Below are positions 52,490-62,145 of a DNA stretch of 64,000 bases, piece after piece. Origin of the DNA: Spinacia oleracea (taxonomy: Eukaryota; Streptophyta; Magnoliopsida; Caryophyllales; Amaranthaceae); NCBI RefSeq assembly GCF_020520425.1, contig NC_079490.1, positions 4,960,001 through 5,024,000 of the forward strand, in the 5' to 3' direction. Each line of letters starts with the position of its first letter. The first letter of the stretch is position 1. The notes under the pieces were generated by a model that made no database searches, was not told the origin of the DNA, and saw only the letters and a program-made list of their open reading frames with translations. A program made the position numbers and the translations under genes.

Positions 52490-53252
52490 TAGACCTGGTT
52501 ATCGGGCGGGGCGGGTCAGGGTCGGTGCGGGTTAAAAGAGGGTCGGGTATTGAAAGGGTCATTTTAGCGGGTCGATAATGGGCGGGTCAAAACGGGTCGC
52601 GGGTCAATAGCGGGTCATTAGTGGGCGGGTCAATAAACGAGCAATGAAAAATGAAAAACAAAATAGCCATGTGCAAGTACAAGTAAATACAAAGCTATAC
52701 ACATAATTTTTTGTATCATTACTATTTTATTTTTCAAAATAATTGTAGTATAAGTTTGACCCTATAATGACCCTGTCCAATAAAGGCCCTGTCCAATAGG
52801 AGCCCTGCCCAATAAAAGCCCTATTAACTTGACCCTAACCCTATATCCATTGGACTACCCTGTCCAATAGACCTGGTTATTGGACAGGGTAATCCAATGG
52901 ATATAGGGTTAGGGTCAAGTTAATAGGGCTTTTATTGGGCAGGGCTCTTATTGGACAGGGCCTTTATTGGACAGGGTCATTATAGGGTCAAACTTATACT
53001 ACAATTATTTTGAAAATTAAAATCGTAATTATACAAAAAATTACGTGTATAGCTTCGTATTTACTTGTACTTGCACATGGCTATTTTGTTTTTCATTTTT
53101 CATTGCTCGTTTATTGACCCGCCCACTAATGACCCGCGACCCGCTTTTGACCCGCCCATTATCGACCCGCTAAAAATGACCCTTTCAATACCCGACCCTC
53201 TTTTGACCCGCCCCGCCCAATAACCAGGTCTACTGTCCAATAACCAGGTCTA
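52490..53252. mobile_element. hAT-type MITE (outer copy) split by a second copy of its own family
   Basis: The outer copy begins TAGACCTGGTTAT at 52490 and ends ATAACCAGGTCTA at 53252. Its perfect 8-bp target duplication is GTAATGTG (52482-52489 and 53253-53260). The segment 52868-53240 is the inserted second copy with one of its target repeats; without it the outer copy is 390 bp, close to the 391-bp copy at 49465. The outer copy is in the opposite orientation to the inner one. Confidence 0.92.
52868..53232. mobile_element. hAT-type MITE (inner copy) nested in its own family member
   Basis: It has perfect inverted ends TAGACCTGGTTATTGG and a perfect 8-bp target duplication, CTGTCCAA (52860-52867 and 53233-53240), which is itself sequence of the outer copy. 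Length is 365 bp. Together outer and inner copies form a large inverted repeat that could fold as a hairpin. Confidence 0.92.
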
Positions 53253-53260
53253 GTAATGTG

Positions 53261-53509
53261 TAGTTAGCCTTCTTTGTTCAAGGAAAAAATTCTATGAAAT
53301 GAAAATAAATTTAACGATGAGGATCACACAAAATTTTCAACACAATTGGGCCTGAGTCCATGCGAGTCTGATCAAGTTGGGTCAGGGCCGGATACAAATT
53401 GGGTTGGCCTATGAGTTAGGTCTTGCCGGGTTGGGTTTTATCAGATTCTGGTCAAATATGATCAGCTTTTAAAGATTTTTAACGCTCAAATTGAGTTCGA
53501 GTGTCATTC
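53261..53509. other. Degenerate repeat region next to the LINE
   Basis: GC-rich GGGCC/GGGTTGG phrases at about 53345-53450 suggest another decayed hAT-like repeat. I could not define ends. Confidence 0.4.
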
Positions 53510-54515
53510 GCATCTTTCCAATCAAATAATTGTCTAACCAAAGGCGTCTTCCAAGAAACTCCATCATGATTTATAAAGTCCCTAACTCTCCACTTCTTCG
53601 AATCAGCCAACAATTGGTCACTTAACTACTGGAATTCTCCCTTCAACCCATGCCTTACTTGTTGTTAGCACACTCCTCCCATCCTCTATCTTCCAAGCTA
53701 ATCCCTTTTCAAAGATCCTAGAGGCTTTATAGAAGCCCTCTCCTTCCCATAGAAACTACACCCCTTATACTCCTCCGCCTATCTCTTTTGAAAATACAAC
53801 AACCATGGGGACTGAAATGACACATGAAGCAAGAAGCTCATGATCATTATGCAGTCTCATAGCTTGCTTAAATAACAGGGAATCATTAAGGGGATCAATT
53901 GACCTTATACCCAATGATATATGCGTTTTATATAGAGTTTTTACCCCGTCCCTTAGTACTTTTTGATCTCAAATGAGCTCTTCGGAGCGATTTTTAGTAC
54001 TAACTAGTATAGTACCCGTGCGATGCACGGTTTATGATCTAAAGATTAATTTTGCATGAAATCTAAACTATAGCTATATAAAATTGTATTCTAAATAGAT
54101 CTTATAGATTTTCTTCTAATTAAAATCCAAATCTACAACACTTGAAGCAAATTTGTGAGAGACCCTCCTATTTCACACAAAGATTATTTTGACCCTCGTT
54201 CATCACCATGTCAAACATAAAGTTATTTTCATCCACATTTACTTTGATAATCATATCATCTAATAATGGATATACCATATATCCATTACGCGATCAATTA
54301 ATATCTATCCACACCATCTACTTTATTTAGGTAGAGATGACTCTGAAGCAGGGCGTGTGCGGAATATATATGGTCCTTCCACTTCCAAATCCGTTTAAAA
54401 ATGTCATCTTCATCCCCGCTACCTAGGATAGTATATGGTACTCATCCTCATACCAACCCAATCACCGCCTCGCGGGGTATAAAATAAAAGTCATCCCCGC
54501 TCCTTCACCACCCAG

Positions 54516-54533
54516 ATACCCCCCCCCCCCCTA
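54516..54533. repeat. Poly(C) tract
   Basis: An uninterrupted run of about 14 C residues within the Helitron, the only such homopolymer in the window. Its exact length may be affected by sequencing. Confidence 0.9.
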
Positions 54534-54730
54534 AACTCACCCCTAGATCCAAAAAATTTATTTAATTTGGTAGGAGATTTTTGAATTTTAAAACACTGTT
54601 CTTTTCTGTAATTTAATCCGGTTGTCTGATTCGAGTGATTGAGTAAATAAATAGAATTTATAATATGCAAGTATAGTGAAAATATGTAGATATAATCATA
54701 ATCAATCAGATGAAGATAAGATAGACATGT

Positions 54731-54975
54731 GGTTCCAGACTAAGGCTCTGTTTGGTTCACGTTATTTCCATTTATTTTTAAAATTAAAATAAGTCCAAAT
54801 AAGTTCACATAAATTCAGATAAGATAAGTTCTGGAAAAATAAGGGTTGTCATAATTATAATTTATAACTAAGATAAATTCTAATAAGTTTAGGTAAGTTC
54901 ATATAAGATAAGTTCATATAAGATAAGTTCATTAAAAAAAATGAAAATCAGGTGAATAGAACGCAATACCCCCTA
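54731..54975. mobile_element. Probable MITE with AATAAGTTCAGATAAGTTC-type interior
   Basis: It opens GGCTCTGTTTGGTTCACG and closes with GGTGAATAGAACGCAATACC, a weak inverted pair. The interior of repeated AATAAGTTCA/TAGATAAGTTC phrases also occurs at about 37190-37345 in the eL20 gene. Family and target duplication are unclear. Confidence 0.4.
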
Positions 54976-55866
54976 AAATCCATCATCGCTTGACATATAC
55001 ATTTTTATCCCCATAATCCACCAAGGTTAGACGCACGATTCACGTATCAAAATGTTAATGTTGTACAATTTTTTTTATATATAAGTGATATTGCATTCGT
55101 TACATTAATCTGCTATTCTAATTTAAAAAAATATTATCAACAATAACTTAACAAACTCATAATACAAAGTGTGTTATTTAAGTAATTTTATATCAAATAT
55201 GTTCAATGATTCATCTTAAACACCATCTTTTTATTCTATGCTAATCCTTACACTTTTGAGCATATACTTGTTGACATTAATTCGTTATTTAAAAATAATC
55301 CTTAAACTACTCCCTCTGTCCCAATTTAAAGTGTTCACATATCATGACACATAATTTTAGTATAAGTTTTGAAATGTGGTTATCGAATATTTTTTTATTG
55401 AGAAAGTAGGTAGAATGAAAGGTGAATTTTCTTTAATTGAATGAGAATGAGTATGGGAACTTAGGTTTTAGTTGTGGGAAAAAAGAAGTAAATATTATAA
55501 TTTTGGGCCCTTTCCAAAAATACTAACTTCCCAAACTAAATTGGGTTTCATGACTATAATGCATATATGATTATAAATCATAGTCCACCAATTAATTGTA
55601 GAATTTAGTTTTGATCATATTTGTCATAGTATTTGAGGAAGCACATACCAAGTATAATTTAGTTAGTTATATTTTAATTTCACTAATATTATTATCTATG
55701 AAACTGCATATTTAAATAGTTCAAAATGCTATCAATTTTTCTTGTAATATTTAAATACTTTTTTGTTTATTACCATACTCGTGTATTACTTTTGAAAAAG
55801 ATTTTTTTTGAAAGAATATATTAAAATATAATTAATTTTTTTTGTTTAGAAATATCAAAAGATATA

Positions 55867-56117
55867 CTCCCTCCATTCTTGATTATTAGTCCCTTTTGGA
55901 ATCTTGTCACTATTTACAATTGAAGGCAATTTTCTAATTTCTTTCCAATTCGTATTTCAAAATATAATCATGTGACATCTTGTTTTGTTCGTATCTTAAA
56001 AATATCAAATTTTTATATTTCTTTAACGTACGTATTTGGATATATATTTAAGTTTAAATATGGAGTTGAAACGGATGAAAAAGTCAAAATGGGACTAATA
56101 TTTAAGAACGGATGGAG
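55867..56117. mobile_element. Stowaway-type MITE inside the Helitron, 251 bp
   Basis: The ends read CTCCCTCCATTCTTGATTAT and, from the other strand, CTCCATCCGTTCTTAAATAT; both go on to TAGTCCC. TA flanks it at 55865-55866 and 56118-56119. It is clearly younger than, or was carried by, the Helitron. Confidence 0.8.
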
Positions 56118-59100
56118 TATATTTTTCATTAAGTATTTATTACTATGTATGATTTGGTATAAAGTATTATTAATAATTTATAGAAATGAGATGATTTTTA
56201 GAAATGAGTATATTATTCATATAATCTTAATGCATCATTTAAGTAATTTTATAATATTATAAGATAAGGAGTACGAAGTAGTATCTATTTTTTTGAATTA
56301 TCTTTTAAAAAAAAATTGAAGTACTTTTTGGGGGAAAAAAAAAAGCACAGAGAGCACGATGTGTTAGTTGTAAAAGATAGAGGCTTGCTTATTTAATACG
56401 ATGTACGGAGGTAAGTACTTCGTAATATATAGGTTACATTAGCTTTTCTTCTTCTTGTAAGCTATGTATAATTATTCAATGTTGTATAATATCACATTTA
56501 GTACTTGTATTTTTTAGGAAGAATCTATTTTTTAAAATGTTATATTACGTTCATGATATTATACATTTTTTGTTATATTTGGTCATTCTAAACTTGTTTG
56601 GGATCATAATTATTTAAGGTTGACAAAATAATACGTAGTAGATCATTATATTATGAAACTCTTGTTAAGTATGACAAAGTAATATAATTGTTTTATTCTT
56701 TCAAATACTCCGAATATGATAAAATGGATTTGTAAAAGATGTTTCTTACCTTAAATAATTATTTAATATATATGTAAGTTAAAAAAATTAAATAATAAAC
56801 ACTGATAGGGACATGTATCAGCTTTACATCGAGCGCTCTGTGTTTTATTAGAGTATATATATAGATAGATATAGATATAGATTAAGTTTGTATTAAGTAA
56901 TCAGAATTATAATTTTTCCTATAAGAAAAATATACTTTGACTTTACTTGACTGCAATTATCTTTGCTATATACGAAGTATTAGAATAAACTTACTTTTAT
57001 ATAGAGAAAGTTAATAAAAAATTCATACTACAAAATATTTTACCCCGTATTATTTTTATATATATAATCCCATAGAATCATATATTTCAATATTTTTCAA
57101 ATTATAAGAGAGGAAAGTTAGATAGTGACACTTGTCAGCTCCACATTAATTTATTCTCTTTTTAGTATAATATATAGATACTCGGTATGTAGTTATAGAT
57201 AAATGCTAAACGTTGATCATTTTTTAAAACACTACACTGAACACGACCTAAGCAAAGTAAAACTCCACCACTCCTTAATATCTCGGGTTTTTGTCTCTAC
57301 CAGTCCTTAATATCTCGGATTTTTGTTTGTTTTTTTATTGGCAGTGTAGTAATGTATATTATATATAGATAGATAGAGTAGATATAGATATAGATATATA
57401 TAGATTCACATAATATTCATTATACATATATAGGAAATGCTCCATATGAGTTTGTAAAATATTGATAGGAAAATGCTCCATGTATAGGAAAGACTTATTT
57501 TCATTATGTAAAGATTGTGATATGTATATCACACATTCTTAATACTTACGTTTTGGGTTTTGGACATGAGAATGTGATAATGCTAAATGCACTATTCCTT
57601 AAATAAATAATGCCAAATGCTAATGATCTATATAAGGTTTTTTTTTTTTGAAAGGATAATGATCTATATAAGTTAGTAAAAATATTGCTAAATAAAGATG
57701 AATCTTTTAATTCTTTATCTATTTTTCTATATTAGTTCTTGTTACCATAAAATACAATAAGTTAAATATGACAAAAATTATATATTAATTAATTAATTAA
57801 TATTAAAAGAGAGGCCAATCAATGAGTGACATTTGTCATCACCACATTGATTTCCTCTCTTTTAGTATAATATATAGATGTGCTCCTTGTAGTGTGTTTG
57901 TAGTTTCAGGTTCATCATTGTAGGAATTAACATATTTTTGTGCATTTCCTACTTATTTGAATCAATACAAGAGATTATATACTTTCGAGAGCGCAAACAT
58001 TGAGTTGGAAGAATTTTCATGCAAAGCGAATAGTGAAAGAAGTAGAAAACTGAATGTCGTCCACTCTTTTGATCATAACTCGAGTTATACAACTCCAAAT
58101 GCAGCGATTCAAATTGGGTTGGATTCTAGACTTCAAGAGCTTTCCAACGAGTGGTCACTCGCCTAATTCCGACTTATAACGAAGGAGATATGGTGTTTTT
58201 AAGATACGGGATCGTGCAGTTTGACGAGCAGATCGCCCGATCGGGCGGCCCATTGCCCGATCGAGCGACGACAACCCCTGGGCGCGGATTTTTGCTTTGT
58301 TTCCGGTTTTTTTCTTCTACTTTTGGGCAAGACTATAAATATAGCCCTTAGACATATTATTTGGGATCTTATTTTTTTTCTAGTACCTTAGTTTATTGCT
58401 TAGTTTTTATTCTTTCTCTAAACTTTTGTTAATTACTTTTATTATTGCTTTCAAGTTTCAAACTTTAAATTTCATCCTTTGTTCTTCAATTTGGTATTTA
58501 TTATTTCTTTCCTTCTTTATACAATTTTAATTATGTTTTCATTAATCATGTTTGCTTTGTTTAAATTAAATATTTGTGAGTAGTTTATATTCTAGGGTTT
58601 TGGGAATCCATGAATTAATATGAAGGGATGATTGAATGTTGTTGATTGTTGGTATTGTGGTTAATTCCTATTGATTGATTTCATTTACTATGCGATTAGA
58701 TTTGCGCAGGTCTAATTGTATTAGTCTAGCAATATCAAGTTAAGATTCGAGAGATGCAATTTGATGTTTAGGCTTGTGTCAATAGGTAGAACTGGGATTA
58801 ATACGTAGCGAGAGCCCGTTAATTCTAAGTCTATGATTAGTATCGATTCGAGAGAGCATGCTAATCTAATTAACTGTTCTATTGATTATTAATATTGTTT
58901 ATCATCCCGGATTGTTGTTCATTGGTGAACCTATGCCCTAGACCTCTTAATATCTTATTTATTCCTCTTTTATTATTGTCTTAGTTTTAATATACAAATC
59001 AACCAACTTTCTTGTTTCCCAATAGTTTAGACCTTAGTTTTAATAGTAGAAAGAACGCTTGTTTCCCTGTGGATACGATCCTGACTTCCCTTGCTACCTT

Positions 59101-59235
59101 GTTAGTGGAATTAGGTTTATTTTTTACTAGGCCTGTCACCCAAGCCTCTCATAAACTTTGGTCTATTGACCACATCCCTCTTAAACCAATTTATGCCTTT
59201 CTCCTTCAAACCAGCCCACCAAAATCTACTTATAA

Positions 59236-59625
59236 GGGCATGCTTGGATTGAGAGTAATGTATTAAAGGGATAATAAAAGTCAAACTAAGGTAATTGAAG
59301 GTGATGATGAGGGGATGAAATGGTGGCAAAGGGAACAAGCTAGTGTTGGCAAGAAGAAAATAAAAGGAAAGGGGAACAAATACCCTCATTATGGGGGGAA
59401 TAGTTACCCACCATCCCACTAGGGCGATTATTACCCTCATTTGGGGGGTAATAACTTCACCCTTCCTCCCTTCTCCTCACAACACCACCACTACCACAAC
59501 TTCTCATCACAATACCACCACACCACCCTCCTTGCAACCACCCCAATTCACCTTCATTGTCCTTTTATTATGGTGATTTGACTTTTATTACCTCATAATC
59601 CATTACATACATTCCAAGCGTGCCC
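59236..59625. mobile_element. PIF/Harbinger (Tourist-like) MITE in the LINE, 390 bp
   Basis: The ends read GGGCATGCTTGGA and, from the other strand, GGGCACGCTTGGA. TAA is duplicated on both sides (59233-59235 and 59626-59628). The interior ends are partly complementary (AATAAAAGTCAAA on both arms). It has no coding capacity. Confidence 0.85.
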
Positions 59626-59750
59626 TAAGAGAATCTATTTTGTTTGCTACCGAACTTGGCCGCTTGAGGCACTACATTACATGGGAAAAAAAATACTCAA
59701 AAGGATTGTCTACATAAGGATCAGTTTAGCTGGTTGGAAAAGATGAAGGG

Positions 59751-60007
59751 TAGGGATGTCAGTGGGGCGAGTTTTGTGGGAGACCCGCCCCGCATCTGCC
59801 CCAAGTAGGCGGGGATGGAGGTAGGTTTGGCGGGTGATAGGGCGGAGATGGGTATAAAAATCGTACACGCCATGGGTGATGGGGCGGGTGTGGATTTTGT
59901 GTTGAACCCGCCCCATCCCCGCCCGCCCCGCCCCATCCCACTCGCCCCGCCCCATCCCCACTCGCCCCGCTTCATACCCGCCATGGGTGATGGGGTGAAT
60001 TTGTGAC
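59751..60007. repeat. GC-rich insertion in the LINE, hAT-like
   Basis: It starts TAGGGATGTCAGTGGGGCG, a hAT-style end, and is filled with CCCGCCCCGCCCCATCCC-type units and several GTGATGGGG phrases. The right end (TGTGACAATTC) carries only a short match and no target duplication was found. It separates LINE coding pieces. Confidence 0.6.
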
Positions 60008-60535
60008 AATTCAGAATCTTCCCAGCTACTTTGTCCACTAAGAGTTGAAAGTGTACGTTTCCCGCTTTCTTTCCTTGAATATCAACTGGAACCCCTAAAT
60101 GGTTACCCATATGATTAATTCGAGGCATGGAAAGGACGGATTTAAGGTTCTGTTTTTGCTCTCTAGCCATTGAAGGAGAAAACTTAACAAAAGACATGTT
60201 CAAATTTAATTGTTGCCTAGAGATTTTCCCAAACCTTTCCAAAATTTTCATAATGCAACTGGAAGGTCCTTGGTTTGCTTTAAAAAAGAGCATAGCATCA
60301 TCTGCGAAAGAACAAATGCGTAATAGAAGGAGACCTTCTTGTCACTTTCAGCCCCTTTTAGCTTAATATCTTCCGCTAACGAAATCATTCTAGATAGTAT
60401 GTTCATACAAAAAAGAAACATATATGGTGAGAGAGGAACACCTTAGCGCAAACCACACTTTGGTTTAAACGGGGCTGAAGCTGGGTGTATTGTGTACCCC
60501 ATGGTAAATTTATGTCCAATGATGATCTCTCTCTC

Positions 60536-62145
60536 ACATGTTCTCTTCACATGTTAAAAATAGTGCACTTTAAATGTATAAATTTCAAGTAATATGACAT
60601 TTTATAATCTAAAACATCAAATGTGTACACCGAAATCTAAAATCAATCCAACCAGCATCACAAAAGTTATTTTTTTAAACGATTAAAATGTAGACATTAG
60701 TATACGGAATAAGCAAAACACATAGGAAAAAAAGGAATTCGATCATATCCGGAGAATTAGCGGAAAAAAATGTAGAAATAATATCAACATGAGAACTTGC
60801 CTTTGAAGAGAGTTATTCACTTTAGCAAGCTATTTAAGCAGTGTCCGAGATTGCTTCAACCAAACTATTATTTGTCAAAATAATAATCGGGAGTTGATCC
60901 ATAACAATATGGAGAACCCAATGTGTTAAATATATACAATTACAATTGCATAAATATGTGAGAGATTGAACCCTAATAAATGATTGGGGTAGCAAAGAGT
61001 AACCCATAACATGATTAAAGCAATTATTTATTTGCAAATGGAGGCTAAAATGGAAGACTGGTGTTAATTCAAGGTTTATAGGGGGAATTTTTATATTCGA
61101 AGGTAATTGCAAGAATTTGAAACGTTGAATGGGGGATGATTAATATCTGGAAAAACTGACCAGACAGATACGAATGGAGATAATGAAGGAGTTGAATAAT
61201 GGAAATCAATTAATAAGACATATCAGTGTGAAGGAATGAGAGTCTACAATAATGCCCATTAATTGGAAATTTCTTGCGTTTGGGGAGTTTCAGCTGATGC
61301 ATTTTGTTTTTCTTAACAAAAAATGGAAAGAGGAAAGTATTTAGAGGGTCAGATGTCTTTTGTGAATTGTGGTTATAGTTTTTATAGAATAGGTATGGAT
61401 AGATAGATAGATGATGAACAAGTATGGGAAAACCATAGTCCGTCTGAGTTTATCCGTATGTTCTTATGGAAAATTTGTCCCATTATTAATATAAGCAATA
61501 ATACTTCACTTAAAAAAAAGTAGTTTGAGACAATATTATTAATTAAAATATTATTTTTGAATTTGTGTATTTGCATGTATAATTGAATTTGTTTTGTACT
61601 TGCATCGTAAATGAATTTATGTAACTTCGTAAATTTTTTCATGTAAATGAATATTTTAATTGAGACATTTTGAAAAATTAACCTAGAGTATTTTGATTAA
61701 TTATAAATAAAAAATTATATGCATAATATTGCATGAATATAGAAAGTTGTATGTTTTGTAGAAAAAAGTCCATTTGACTGGAAATAATTGTAACATTTTT
61801 CAGAAATCACTGGCTTTATCGCAACATTTTTTGAAAATTATATGCATAAATACACTGTTTTTTTAAGATTGTATATTTTATATATGTTGCTAATTTTTTT
61901 TCCTTTTAACTTGCAGGCATTTAGTACTGAGTTAAAGAAACTCTTGAATTTAGAATGACCAGTTCTTAAGAAGTTCAATCTGAAACTGTCCAGATACTAT
62001 AAGTAAGATAAACACGGAACCTTGCAAAGACTTTTCACACATGAAGAGTATTTTAACAATAGAACTAATCTCTGCTAGTGACACTCAATCCCTAGAGAGT
62101 TGCAGAGTATAGCTAACCACACTTCATATTGGAGGAAAAATAATG
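60536..62145. other. AT-rich intergenic region without a recognised gene
   Basis: About 1.6 kb. Open frames are short and without features. I see no matched transposon ends, RNA gene or repeat array here. Confidence 0.5.

Larger units (their letters stand above)
54004..57878 (-). mobile_element. Non-autonomous Helitron, 3875 bp
   Basis: On the minus strand it begins TCTATATATTATACTAAAAG at 57878 and ends CTAG at 54007-54004. A hairpin (CCGTGC, 3-nt loop, GCACGG; 54016-54030) lies 8 nt before the CTAG. It sits between host A and T, without target duplication. The second copy of the host LTR, near 27220, reads GGAGCACATTAGTACT and shows the unoccupied site, so both ends are exact. I find no Rep/helicase frame. 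Further TCTATATA starts at about 57369, 57178 and 56875 suggest stacked 5' ends. Most of the interior is AT-rich and unrecognised. Confidence 0.9.
53915..59138 (+). mobile_element. Solo LTR inserted in the LINE, itself carrying a Helitron
   Basis: The LTR starts TGATATATGCG at 53915 and ends GCCTGTCA at 59138. It is flanked by the 5-bp duplication CCCAA (53910-53914 and 59139-59143), and its removal restores the LINE frame. Subtracting the Helitron (54004-57878) leaves 1349 bp. A TATA box (CTATAAATA) lies at 58333-58341. A CCCTGTGGATACGATCCTG phrase near the 3' end is of a kind seen in Ty3/gypsy LTRs; I infer gypsy origin with low certainty. The internal region was presumably lost by LTR-LTR recombination. 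Confidence 0.88.
53510..60535 (-). mobile_element. Decayed LINE on the minus strand, interrupted by several later insertions
   Basis: LINE reverse transcriptase pieces can be read in order on the minus strand. At 60300-60530 there is a QGVPLSPYMFLF-like segment (with a stop at the Q) and FADDAM (60291-60308). At 60010-60290 the post-FADD region follows (LNMSFVKFSPS...GVPVDIQGKKAGNV). At 59144-59235 and 59629-59720 lies FWWAGLKEKGINWFKRD...KFMRG, and at 53510-53914 LGIRSIDPLNDSLLFKQAMRL and beyond. The joint at LG/IRS spans the solo LTR. Stops and shifts are frequent, so this is an old, dead copy. Both outer boundaries are approximate. Confidence 0.8.

Noticed and set aside
57957-58351. Two short open frames, one also present on the minus strand at 26910-27131
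   Set aside because: The shared frame is conserved only because both lie in copies of the same LTR; no protein family is recognisable.
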